Assembly (NCBI RefSeq): GCF_009883055.1 | Contig: NZ_WWVR01000011.1 | Span: 6,054-70,053 of the forward strand | Origin: Blautia sp. BIOML-A1 | Lineage (GTDB): Bacteria; Bacillota; Clostridia; Lachnospirales; Lachnospiraceae | DNA: 64,000 bases | Direction of reading: 5' to 3' | Shown here: positions 1 through 8,174 of the stretch, piece by piece | How the letters are laid out: each line of letters begins with the position of its first letter | How positions within the stretch are numbered: the stretch's first letter is position 1 | Notes under the pieces: model-generated | What the model was told of the DNA's origin: nothing | The model's database searches: none | Seen by the model: only the letters and a program-made list of their open reading frames with translations | Position numbers and translations under genes: made by a program

Positions 1-498
1 GCACCGAACCCGAGTGAGGCACCAAACCCAAGTGAAGCACCGAACCCGAGTGAGGCACCAAACCCAAGTGAAGCACCGAACCCGAGTGAAGCACCAAACC
101 CAAGTGAGGCACCAAACCCGAGTGAAGCACCAAACCCAAGTGAGGCACCAAACCCGAGTGAAGCACCGGTAAATCCAGATACAACAGTAACACCGGATCC
201 GTCAGTAGATCCTGATGCTACAGAAACACCAGATCCGACAGAAAATCCAGATGCAACAGCAACACCAACACCGGCAGCTACAGTTACAACAACACCTGGA
301 AGCAATGGTGGAAGTGGAACATCTTCAAATGGAACATCTTCCAACGGAACTACAACTTCTGATTCTCAGAAATCAAATCAGGTAAAAACAGCAGATAACA
401 CAAAAGTTGCAGGATCAGCTTTCATGTTCGCATTTGCATTGCTTGACGTAGTTCTTGCATTCTTTGCACTTCATCTGAAACACCGCAGAGATAAATAA
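1..498 (+). CDS. Repeat-rich cell-surface protein, C-terminal part (5' end outside window)
   Basis: The open frame enters from the left edge and ends at TAA 496-498. The visible 165 residues begin with nine tandem copies of the hexapeptide PNPSEA (nt 4-165). A Pro/Thr/Asp-rich stretch follows (TPDP, ENPDATATPTP), then a Ser/Gly/Asn/Thr-rich linker and a single hydrophobic segment near nt 415-475 ending in a basic tail (HLKHRRDK). The sequence VKTADNT just before the hydrophobic segment resembles a degenerate LPxTG/KTGD-type sorting motif. This is the usual architecture of a wall-spanning stalk with a C-terminal anchor. The function of the missing N-terminal domain cannot be seen. Confidence 0.85.
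   Translation, partial: APNPSEAPNPSEAPNPSEAPNPSEAPNPSEAPNPSEAPNPSEAPNPSEAPNPSEAPVNPDTTVTPDPSVDPDATETPDPTENPDATATPTPAATVTTTPGSNGGSGTSSNGTSSNGTTTSDSQKSNQVKTADNTKVAGSAFMFAFALLDVVLAFFALHLKHRRDK
4..165 (+). repeat. 18-bp tandem repeat encoding PNPSEA (nine copies, continuing upstream)
   Basis: Nine uninterrupted 18-nt units encode PNPSEA. Synonymous positions mostly alternate (CCG/CCC-GAG-type versus CCA/CCA-AAG-type units), giving a 36-bp higher-order period. The array starts at or before the window edge, so the true copy number is unknown. Confidence 0.95.
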
Positions 499-530
499 GT
501 AATTAATTAATCAATATGTGCCTGTGCATT

Positions 531-573
531 CCCTGCCGCATTGCTGGAGACAGTTGTGCGGCAGGATTTTTTT
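531..573 (+). terminator. Intrinsic terminator after the surface-protein gene
   Basis: A stem CCTGCCGCA / TGCGGCAGG with a 16-nt loop is followed by TTTTTTT. It lies 33 bp after the stop codon. Confidence 0.9.
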
Positions 574-670
574 GTCTTCTTCTTTAAAATAAGCAAAAAC
601 TAATGTACGGAAACTTTACAGGAAAAATACCTTATGCTAAAATAACATTACTTTTAACAAAGCTTAGCAA

Positions 671-836
671 GAATTCTCCCTCATCTATAGGTGGTGAGAT
701 GAATTGCAAAAAAGAAAATGAACGGCAGTGGTGGGCGGAGAGAAATCGGTATCCCCCACTGACATGAGGCAAATCACAGTCAGCATGTTGCTGACATGTC
801 AGACTCTGTGAAATTACCGACTGTGAGTTGAAACAA
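671..836 (+). mobile_element. Orphan IS200/IS605-type right-end-like structured repeat, copy 1
   Basis: About 165 bp are nearly identical to 4470-4634. One frame encodes a tail ending ENERQWWAERNRYPPLT then stop, with no gene body upstream. The tail is followed by strong RNA structure: CAGTGG with CCACTG, GTCAGCA-TGT-TGCTGAC, and an outer CACAGTC / GACTGTG pair. The block ends GTGAGTTGAAACAA, where the two copies diverge abruptly. A TnpB C-terminus overlapping a structured scaffold that ends at the element boundary is the known anatomy of IS605-family ends with omega/reRNA. The assignment is inference; no tnpA or tnpB is present. The first hairpin (TCTCC...GAGA) is mutated here compared with copy 2. 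Confidence 0.55.
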
Positions 837-1080
837 TTTCTTAAACTGGTTGTATAAGAATATAGAATGATGTATAGTATTTGCGAGAGGCACCTTCTTT
901 CGTAAATGTTGCAATGTTTGTTTCGTCACTTTCATTATACAACACGAACGATTTAAGGTGTCTTTCTTTTTATGCAAAATCACGAACTTGCTCATTTATA
1001 GCATAAAAATTAAATAAGATATTGTATTTTGAAGAGAATTCTATTATTATGTTTATGTGAATTTAAAATGTGAATAAAAT
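837..1080. other. Intergenic region with no recognised gene
   Basis: This AT-rich stretch lies between the repeat and the kinase leader. The bases from 837 on would be the guide position if the preceding repeat is an omega-RNA scaffold. A long-range pairing GGCACCTT (about 888-895) with AAGGTGTC (about 955-962) is visible. A 71-codon antisense frame across 780-995 has no recognisable domain and runs into the repeat, so it is not called. Confidence 0.5.
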
Positions 1081-1156
1081 AATGCCTCAGATGTATTTGT
1101 ATAGACACGAAAAGAGATATTTTTCGGTCTTTATAAGTGTAGCTGAGGCATTTTCT
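1081..1156 (+). promoter_or_regulatory. Terminator-like leader hairpin ahead of the sensor kinase
   Basis: AATGCCTCAG (1081-1090) pairs perfectly with CTGAGGCATT (1143-1152) and is followed by TTCTTTTA. The 52-nt loop contains a nested CGAAAA / TTTTTCG hairpin. The structure ends about 20 bp before the kinase ribosome site, so it could attenuate transcription into the two-component operon. No known ligand-binding consensus was recognised. Confidence 0.6.
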
Positions 1157-1183
1157 TTTATAAAACTAGGGGGAAACAATCAA

Positions 1184-2965
1184 ATGAAGAAAAAATATCA
1201 TGAAATATCACTTGCAAAAAAATTCTCTTTTACAAGTATAATTATTATATTTTTTACAATTTTATCATTAACGATTTTGATTCGCGTAATATATGAAAAA
1301 TCGGTTTTGAATATTACAAGCGAAAGTTATAAAGAAAAATTTCAAATCATATCGGATAATAGCCAAAATGTTTTGGAAAATGCAGAGAAAATAGCGAAAG
1401 CTTTATTAACAGATGATGCGATTCAGAATTGGTTTTTGCTGGATTCAGAAGAGAATGCAGATCAGATAAAATACAAAATGCAAGTAGAAAGACGGTTGGA
1501 CTATCTGGATGCTTTGTATTCAGATAAAGAATATAGCAGTATTTCGCTGTTTGATTCATATGGACATATTGTGAATTCTAACAGTATTCGTTCAGAGTCG
1601 CAAAAATATGAAAAATTTTTCTCTTTGGTTAAAGAGAATTATAATGTTAAATGGATTGATTTGTATAACCAGTGTATTGAAGGATATGAAAAAAAAGGGA
1701 TTGGATACATAAGATATTACAGGGACTACGATACAGGTATTATAAAAGGGTATTTGATGATAGAATATCAGTCTCCGTTACTGATAAACAATTTTACCCA
1801 TATTAAAAACGGAGAGCAAGGTAAATATATAATTGCGGATTTGGAAGGAAATACAAAGATTGAAAATGATAAAGATATATTTGAAAATATCGGTGATAAA
1901 GATTATTTTAAATGGGCAATTACAAATCAAAAAGGTGGAAAAGTATTTAATATAGATGAGGAGCGGTATCTTGTTACGACTTCAGAGATCCCTACCCTAA
2001 ATTGGATAATGCTTGGCTTGACACCGGTCAGAGAATTAACCCGTGCAGGTAGAAATATTATACAAATCATATATATGGTCGGAATTATCGCAGTGTTGTT
2101 AAACATCATTTTTAGTCTGAGAGTTGCTTACAGTGTAACAAAACCATTAACAGAGCTGACTCGCACTATGTCGAGCTTTGGAAAAGGAAATCTGTCTGTA
2201 AAAGTACCAGTTTTGTATATGGATGAGATTGGTACTTTATCAGAGGCATTTAATAAAATGGCAGAAAAAATCCGACAATTGATAGAGCAGGTTTATCAGG
2301 AACAAAAGGCCAAAAGAAAACTTGAGTTGGCTGCATTACAGGCACAGATTAATCCACACTTTCTTTATAATACATTAAATAGTGTAAGCTCACTAATTCA
2401 AATGGAATGTCTGGATGATGCATTTGTAATGATACAGTCTATTGGCACTTTTTATAGAACGTCATTAAGCGATGGCAAAACCTTGATATCCATACAACAG
2501 GAAATGATTAATATTGAAAATTATATAAAAATACAAGAGTTCCGCTATGGTAATAAAATTATTTATAAAACTGATATAGAAGAAGAAATTCTGAAAGAAT
2601 GGATTGTAAAATTAACATTGCAGCCATTAGTGGAAAATGCAATTTATCATGGCGTAAAAGAAAAACGTGGACAGGGTATCATTGAAATAAAAGGGTGGAA
2701 AGAAAATAATAAAGTATATATCACAGTATCAGATAATGGAACAGGTATTCCCAAAGAAAAACTAATAGATCTGTTTAGTATGGATACAAGAGAAAAAGAA
2801 TCAGCATTTGGACTGTTTAATATTCAGCAAAGACTGCAGATTTATTTTGGAAAAGAATATGGACTTCATTTAGAAAGTAAGGAAGGACAGGGTACGATAG
2901 CAACAGTATGTTTGCCTGTAGGATTTAAGAAGGAGATTGAAAAAAATGAAAGCATTTCTGGTTGA
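1184..2965 (+). CDS. YesM-family sensor histidine kinase
   Basis: This 593-residue membrane sensor kinase phosphorylates the adjacent AraC-type regulator. It has a cytoplasmic N-terminus, a TM helix near residues 17-37, an extracellular Cache-like sensor to about 285, a second TM near 285-305 and a HAMP linker. The His_kinase core has phospho-acceptor H392 in INPHFLYNTL, an N box near 483 (LVENAIYHG) and a G box near 517 (DNGTGIP). ATG 1184 is chosen over an in-frame ATG at 1070 because AGGGGG lies just upstream and the longer version would run through the leader hairpin. It overlaps the regulator by 20 bp. The context points to sensing of a sugar imported by the downstream ABC system. Confidence 0.92.
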   Translation: MKKKYHEISLAKKFSFTSIIIIFFTILSLTILIRVIYEKSVLNITSESYKEKFQIISDNSQNVLENAEKIAKALLTDDAIQNWFLLDSEENADQIKYKMQVERRLDYLDALYSDKEYSSISLFDSYGHIVNSNSIRSESQKYEKFFSLVKENYNVKWIDLYNQCIEGYEKKGIGYIRYYRDYDTGIIKGYLMIEYQSPLLINNFTHIKNGEQGKYIIADLEGNTKIENDKDIFENIGDKDYFKWAITNQKGGKVFNIDEERYLVTTSEIPTLNWIMLGLTPVRELTRAGRNIIQIIYMVGIIAVLLNIIFSLRVAYSVTKPLTELTRTMSSFGKGNLSVKVPVLYMDEIGTLSEAFNKMAEKIRQLIEQVYQEQKAKRKLELAALQAQINPHFLYNTLNSVSSLIQMECLDDAFVMIQSIGTFYRTSLSDGKTLISIQQEMINIENYIKIQEFRYGNKIIYKTDIEEEILKEWIVKLTLQPLVENAIYHGVKEKRGQGIIEIKGWKENNKVYITVSDNGTGIPKEKLIDLFSMDTREKESAFGLFNIQQRLQIYFGKEYGLHLESKEGQGTIATVCLPVGFKKEIEKNESISG

Positions 2966-4565
2966 TGATGAGTTTCTCCAAAGAAAACTAGTTAAAAAAT
3001 CTGTTGATTGGCAGAGTATCGGTATAGAACTCTGTGGAGAAGCAGAGGATGGAGAAGAAGCACTGGAAAAGATATTTATGCTGAAACCGGATATATTGAT
3101 TATGGATATCAATATTCCTTATGTGAATGGTATTGAAGTGTCAAAAAAGGTAAAGAAAGTATTTCCGGAAACACAAGTGATTATTCTGAGTGCATATGGA
3201 GAATTTGAATATGCAAAAGAAGCGTTATCCTTTGGAGCATTAAGTTTCGTTCTGAAACCACTTAATCCGAAAGAACTGACCAGTGAGTTAATGAAATGTA
3301 AAGAAAAGATTCAAAAAATTCAACAACAGAAGCTCTCAGTAAAAAAAATGCAGGAAGCGATTACCCAGAATCAGAAAGAAAAAATCTTATTGGAACAGAT
3401 TTCGGGAATAAATATATATGAAGACTCAAATGAAATATGGAATCAGTTGGGCATCTCTACAAAAAAACAAATTGTGGTACTCATTGCCAGATTTCAAGGG
3501 GGAAATAATGATAAAAGAGTCTTTGAAATAGAAGAAATGATACAGGATTATTATCCGGAATATGAAATGATAATAATAAATCAAAGGTATACGTTTGTTT
3601 TGTTTGGAGAAGCAGATATGGCTTATAAAACTCAAATGCTCTGCACTTACTTACAAGAGGTGATGAACAAAAACAGAACGTGGAATGGTGGTATCAGCAG
3701 AGTTCATGATAACATTAGAGACCTGAAAAGTGCATATCGTGAGGCATACTCAGCAGCGCAGAAGGGAAAGAAAGATAATCGTCTGTTAATATATGAGCCC
3801 GTAGATATTGTGGAGATGCTGCAAACATTAGATTATGATCCATCTGTGTTTCTGTACTATCTCAGAAAAAATGAACATGAAATGTTATATAAAGAAATAG
3901 AAATAATGTTTGATCAAATGGAAGAAAAGAACAGTAGTCTTTATGTAGTACATTATGTGGTAATGGATCTTTTTATACATATTTCTTTTTTTATGTCGGA
4001 GGCAGGAGTTGATTTCTCATGTGTAATAAAAAAGGAACAGCAGGAATTGACAAGTTTGCAGAATAATGGAAGTATCAAAGAAATTAAAAAGACATTGTTG
4101 GACATTCTTGAAAAATGTTTTGGATGTATGAAAACCAGAAAGATTCCGGTGACACAAAGAAAAGTTCAAGATGCAATAGATTTTATAGATGACAATTTTT
4201 ATAAGAAAGATATGAGTTTGAATATGGTAGCTGGTGAAATCGGAGCAAATGCCAGTTATCTGAGTAGTATTTTTAAGAAAGAAAAAGGCTGTTCTTTAAG
4301 TAGATACCTTACTCAGGTACGCTTGGAACAGGCAAAGAAATATTTGATCGAATATCCAGATAAGACACTTATAGATATTTCTGAGTCGGTAGGATATAGT
4401 GATGTATATTATTTTAGTAAAAACTTTAAAAAGTACTATGGGATTTCTCCTTCAACAAGATATAACAAGGATTCTCCCACCTCTATAGGTGGTGAGATGA
4501 ATTGTAAACAAGAAAATGAACGGCAGTGGTGGGCGGAGAGAAATCGGTATCCCCCACTGACATGA
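2946..4565 (+). CDS. YesN-family response regulator (receiver + AraC HTH) with repeat-derived C-terminus
   Basis: The 539-residue regulator has a receiver domain at residues 1-120 (acidic pocket VDDE at 6-9, phospho-acceptor D54 in LIMDINIPY, conserved K near 105), a long central helical region, and a two-HTH AraC DNA-binding domain at about 405-505 ending GISPST. ATG 2946 follows AAGGAGATTG and is preferred to an in-frame TTG at 2937. The final ~30 codons lie inside the right-end-like repeat (4470-4634), which also supplies the stop codon. The AraC domain looks complete before the junction, so the protein is probably functional with a foreign tail. It likely activates the hydrolase/ABC genes downstream. 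Confidence 0.9.
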   Translation: MKAFLVDDEFLQRKLVKKSVDWQSIGIELCGEAEDGEEALEKIFMLKPDILIMDINIPYVNGIEVSKKVKKVFPETQVIILSAYGEFEYAKEALSFGALSFVLKPLNPKELTSELMKCKEKIQKIQQQKLSVKKMQEAITQNQKEKILLEQISGINIYEDSNEIWNQLGISTKKQIVVLIARFQGGNNDKRVFEIEEMIQDYYPEYEMIIINQRYTFVLFGEADMAYKTQMLCTYLQEVMNKNRTWNGGISRVHDNIRDLKSAYREAYSAAQKGKKDNRLLIYEPVDIVEMLQTLDYDPSVFLYYLRKNEHEMLYKEIEIMFDQMEEKNSSLYVVHYVVMDLFIHISFFMSEAGVDFSCVIKKEQQELTSLQNNGSIKEIKKTLLDILEKCFGCMKTRKIPVTQRKVQDAIDFIDDNFYKKDMSLNMVAGEIGANASYLSSIFKKEKGCSLSRYLTQVRLEQAKKYLIEYPDKTLIDISESVGYSDVYYFSKNFKKYYGISPSTRYNKDSPTSIGGEMNCKQENERQWWAERNRYPPLT

Positions 4566-4634
4566 GGCAAATCACAGTCAGCATGTTGCTGACATGTCAG
4601 ACTCTGTGAAATTACCGACTGTGAGTTGAAACAA
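4470..4634 (+). mobile_element. Orphan IS200/IS605-type right-end-like structured repeat, copy 2
   Basis: This is the second copy of the repeat at 671-836, in the same orientation and exactly 3798 bp downstream. It has the same TnpB-like tail frame (SIGGEMNCK...ERQWWAERNRYPPLT), the same three hairpins and the same GTGAGTTGAAACAA end, then divergent sequence starting AATATATGG. Here the 5' hairpin (TCTCcCACCT-CTAT-AGGTGgtGAGA) is intact. Weaker similarity reaches back to about 4451 (653 in copy 1). The tail frame is fused to the 3' end of the response-regulator gene. The omega-RNA interpretation is inference. Confidence 0.55.
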
Positions 4635-4758
4635 AATATATGGAAGAAAGAAAAAACTAAATATCTAAAATTTTTCCCACGCATCTAAAAATAGTACATT
4701 CACGAATTGCCATAAAAATGATAATCTTACCTCATCAAAAAACAGGAGGGGAAAGGAA

Positions 4759-6768
4759 ATGGCAGAAAAAGAAATTCCATTTAGACAGATCCATCTGGAT
4801 TTCCATACCAGCGAGGCTATTCAGGGAGTGTGTTCTGAATTTGATGCAGAAGAATTTGCACAGACGCTGGAAGATGCACATGTCAATTCCATTACATTGT
4901 TTTCCTGCGGACATCATGGGAATTTGTATTATGATTCAAAAATATTTCCGGAAATGGTACATCCGGGATTGGCACACAGAGATCTCTTACGAGAACAGTC
5001 AGAAGCATGCAGAAGACACGGGATTCAGGTAAATCTGTATACAACCATACGTTGGAATAAGCGTATTGCAGATATGCATCCAGAGTGGATTTGCATCGAT
5101 GAAAATGGTGCATTGCAGGATTACAAAGGAAAAGGATATTTTGAGGCGGGATTTTATAAAAATCTTTGTGTGAATACTCCGTACAGAGATTTTCTGAAAA
5201 AACAGTTCGGTGAAGTACTTGAAACGATTCCGGGAGACGGAGTCTGGTATGATGCCGCATTTATGAATGAGTGCTGCTGTCCATCTTGTCAGAAGCTTAT
5301 GAGAGAGCAGGGATTAAACCCGGCAAAAAAAGAGGACAGGCAGGAATTTGCAAGATGGACTTATTATGACATGGTGAGAGACCTTACTGCATTTGCTAAA
5401 AAGTATAATCCGGATTTTCATGTATGTTATAATAAAGGACATTTGGGATATCTGGATAAACCAGTTAAAGAAGACTATTCTTATTTCTCTTTTGAATCAC
5501 TTCCAGGTGTAGAGTGGGGATATCTTGATTTTCCGGTTTCTGCAAAATACATGAGAAATTTTGGAAAAGAATGTCTGGGACTTACAAGTCGATTCCATAC
5601 CGAATGGGGAGATTTTCATGCTTTTCGTAATGAGGCGGCGATGGAGTATGAAGTGTTCTCTATGTTGGCACATGGATGCAAGTGCACAATTGGAGACCAG
5701 ATGGACTACTGGGGAAAATTAAATACAGATATGTATAAGCAAATCGGAAGAGTATACAAATCTGTAGAAGAAAAAGAACCCTGGTGTGAAAATGCAAAAC
5801 CGATTTCAGAAATTGGTGTATTTACTGCTGAAGAGTTTTATGCAACAGGTGTTGCAGGTCACATTCCAGGAGCGTCAGAAGGTGTAGCCAGATTGTTAAT
5901 GGAATTAGGATATCAGTTTGATTTCATTGACAGTACGCTTGATTTTGACAAATACAGACTCTTAATACTTCCGGATGTAATCCCAGTAGATGAAGAATTA
6001 AGAGATAAATTAAGTACTTATCTGAAAAAAGGCGGCAAGCTTTTAGTGAGTTATCAGTCTGGCCTTGACAGAGCGCATCAGAAGTTTATGATTCCGGAAC
6101 TTGCTGTTGTTTATAAGGGAGAGGCACCTTATAGTCCGGACTTCATCTGGCCAAAAGAACATTTATCTAAAGATTTAGCAGATGCTGAGCATGTTATGTA
6201 TGATAAAGGTACTCTAGTAGAAGCCACAGATGAAGCAGTATTTGTACAGAAGGTAATTCCTCCGGTTTTCAATCGTACATATGAGCATTTTTGTTCTCAT
6301 TTACACTCACCGTCAGGAAGAAAAGAAGCTTATCCGGGAATTGTTGAAACAGAAAATACAGCTTATTTTATTCATCCTATTTTTACGACTTATCAGAACT
6401 GGGCACCGGCATGGTTTAAGAAACTGTTTCGAAATGAGTTGGAGAGACTCCTTCCAGATCCAATCATACAGCATGATGGGCCATCAACTACGCAGGTCAC
6501 AGTGCTTGAACAGAATCAGGAGAACAGAAAAATTGTTCATGTATTACATTATGTGCCAGTGAAAAAATGTAAGAACCTGGAGATCGTAGAAGATGTAATT
6601 CCATTGTACAATCTTAAAATTACGATGAATGAGGAACGTAAGGTCAGAGACATATATACAGTACCTGACAGACAGAAGATTGTCTATGAACAAAATGGAA
6701 GCGAACTTGACTTTACTGTAAAAGAAGTCAATGGACATCAAATGATTGCAATCTGTTATGAAAACTAA
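4759..6768 (+). CDS. Putative glycoside hydrolase, GHL6-like barrel plus beta-galactosidase trimerisation-like domain
   Basis: The 669-residue protein has no signal peptide and so is probably cytoplasmic. Residues ~1-350 read as a TIM-barrel hydrolase of the hypothetical glycosyl hydrolase 6 type (HLDFHTSE start, LYTTIRWNKR, GVWYDAAFMNECCCPSC, FESLPG, TEWGDFHAFRN). The CCCPSC cluster near 170-176 may bind metal. Residues ~360-480 (IGVFTAEEFY, YRLLILPDV, LKKGGKLLVSY) resemble the Rossmann-like trimerisation domain of GH42 beta-galactosidases. ATG 4759 follows AGGAGGGGAAAGGAA. It is the first gene of the transport operon and likely cleaves the imported glycoside. The substrate is unknown. Confidence 0.72.
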   Translation: MAEKEIPFRQIHLDFHTSEAIQGVCSEFDAEEFAQTLEDAHVNSITLFSCGHHGNLYYDSKIFPEMVHPGLAHRDLLREQSEACRRHGIQVNLYTTIRWNKRIADMHPEWICIDENGALQDYKGKGYFEAGFYKNLCVNTPYRDFLKKQFGEVLETIPGDGVWYDAAFMNECCCPSCQKLMREQGLNPAKKEDRQEFARWTYYDMVRDLTAFAKKYNPDFHVCYNKGHLGYLDKPVKEDYSYFSFESLPGVEWGYLDFPVSAKYMRNFGKECLGLTSRFHTEWGDFHAFRNEAAMEYEVFSMLAHGCKCTIGDQMDYWGKLNTDMYKQIGRVYKSVEEKEPWCENAKPISEIGVFTAEEFYATGVAGHIPGASEGVARLLMELGYQFDFIDSTLDFDKYRLLILPDVIPVDEELRDKLSTYLKKGGKLLVSYQSGLDRAHQKFMIPELAVVYKGEAPYSPDFIWPKEHLSKDLADAEHVMYDKGTLVEATDEAVFVQKVIPPVFNRTYEHFCSHLHSPSGRKEAYPGIVETENTAYFIHPIFTTYQNWAPAWFKKLFRNELERLLPDPIIQHDGPSTTQVTVLEQNQENRKIVHVLHYVPVKKCKNLEIVEDVIPLYNLKITMNEERKVRDIYTVPDRQKIVYEQNGSELDFTVKEVNGHQMIAICYEN

Positions 6769-6795
6769 ATTATAATGATTATCGGGAGGTATTTT

Positions 6796-8100
6796 ATGAA
6801 AGGAAGAAAAGTTTTAGGAATCGTTTTAGCAGCAACGATGGCATTAACATCTGTTTCACCTGTACTTGCAGCAGATAAAGTAAAGATCAGTTTTATGAGC
6901 CGTGATAGTGGAGATACTCCAATGGCAAAAGTCTATGAGGATCAGATTGCAGCTTTTATGGAGGAAAATCCAGATATTGAGGTACAGAATGACTCAATTT
7001 ATGAAGAATCTGCTTATAATAACAAGCTAAAAGTTGCTCTGTCTACAGGTGAAACTCCAAATATCTTCTATTATCCGGCTATTGCAGGATTAAAAGAATG
7101 GGCTCAGAATGGAGTACTTCTTGATCTTACAGAATCTCTTAATGCGGATGAAGACTGGAAGAACACTTTCCTGGATGGAGCATTGGATACATATGATCTG
7201 AGTGCATATGGAGCTGATGGAATTTATGCACTTCCAAATGAACTCAATGTAGATGCAATCTTTTATAATAAAGCTCTGTTTGAAAAAGCCGGAATTGAAA
7301 AAGTGCCAGAAACCATGGACGAGTTATATGATGCAATTGATAAACTGAATGCAGCAGGAATCACTCCATTTGGTGTGGGTGGTAAAAACACATGGGTAAT
7401 GGGTCATATTTTTAACAACATTCTTGCAAAAAGAATTGGCCATGACGGAATTGTAAAACTCGGCATCGGCGAAAAGAAATGGACAGATGATGATGTGGTA
7501 GAATGCCTGCAGATTACAAAAGACCTGAAAGAAAAGGGTGCTTTTGCCGAGGGCTTTGAAGGAATGGACTATAATACACAGATGAATCAGTTCCTGACAG
7601 GAGAAGTAGCTATGATTTCTCACAGCAGTCCTATCATACCAGAAATGTTTAATTCTGAGTCGGAGATCCTGGATGATATTTCATTCTTTGCATTCCCATA
7701 TTTTGAAGACAAACCAGAATTTAAAGATACACATGTTGTATATACTTCTGGATGGATGCTTTCCGGAACTATGTCTGATGAAGAAAAAGAAGCTACTTTA
7801 AAACTGATTAAGTATATGACATCAAAAGATTCTATTCAGGAACGAATGGATGCAGCAATGCGAGTAGCTCCTTATAAAGATATTACAGCACCGGACAGTG
7901 CTCCGCAGATCTTTAAAGATATGGTTGAATATACCGGAACGATAAGCGATTCAGTTGGAGAGTATTTTGATTATGACACATGCTCTACGCTGGTAGATAC
8001 TTCACGAAACGGAATTTTGAACATGATGTTGTCTGATTCAGCTGAAGATACAGCACAGACTATTCAGGCAGATATTGATGCAAACCGTCCAGAAAGCTAA
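6796..8100 (+). CDS. ABC sugar-transporter solute-binding protein
   Basis: The 434-residue extracellular binding protein is of the family-1 type (SBP_bac_8-like). It has a signal peptide at residues 1-25 (basic start, hydrophobic core, SPVLA-AD) and a mature part with KVKISFMSRDSGDTP, an ALPNELNVDAIFYNKALFEKAG segment and a C-terminal helical region. ATG 6796 is chosen because CGGGAGGT lies 5 bp upstream. No cysteine follows the signal core, so unlike most Gram-positive binding proteins it lacks a lipobox. How it stays at the cell surface is unclear. It sits between the hydrolase and the two permeases. Confidence 0.92.
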   Translation: MKGRKVLGIVLAATMALTSVSPVLAADKVKISFMSRDSGDTPMAKVYEDQIAAFMEENPDIEVQNDSIYEESAYNNKLKVALSTGETPNIFYYPAIAGLKEWAQNGVLLDLTESLNADEDWKNTFLDGALDTYDLSAYGADGIYALPNELNVDAIFYNKALFEKAGIEKVPETMDELYDAIDKLNAAGITPFGVGGKNTWVMGHIFNNILAKRIGHDGIVKLGIGEKKWTDDDVVECLQITKDLKEKGAFAEGFEGMDYNTQMNQFLTGEVAMISHSSPIIPEMFNSESEILDDISFFAFPYFEDKPEFKDTHVVYTSGWMLSGTMSDEEKEATLKLIKYMTSKDSIQERMDAAMRVAPYKDITAPDSAPQIFKDMVEYTGTISDSVGEYFDYDTCSTLVDTSRNGILNMMLSDSAEDTAQTIQADIDANRPES

Positions 8101-8109
8101 ACTATGAAG

Positions 8110-8144
8110 CAAAAGGAAGGGACATAACGCACCCTTCCTTTTGT
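8110..8144 (+). terminator. Intra-operon hairpin between binding protein and permeases
   Basis: AAAGGAAGGG pairs with CCCTTCCTTT across a 10-nt loop and is followed by TGTTTAC. This placement commonly gives more binding-protein transcript than permease transcript through partial termination or 3'-end protection. Confidence 0.75.
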
Positions 8145-8174
8145 TTACTCAAAACAGGAATGAGGAGGGTGTTT

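Noticed and set aside
4..165. CRISPR-like array
   Set aside because: The 18-bp units are directly adjacent with no spacers and encode a continuous peptide repeat.
780..995. 71-codon antisense frame between the first repeat and the kinase
   Set aside because: It overlaps the structured repeat, has no good ribosome site, and shows no recognisable domain.
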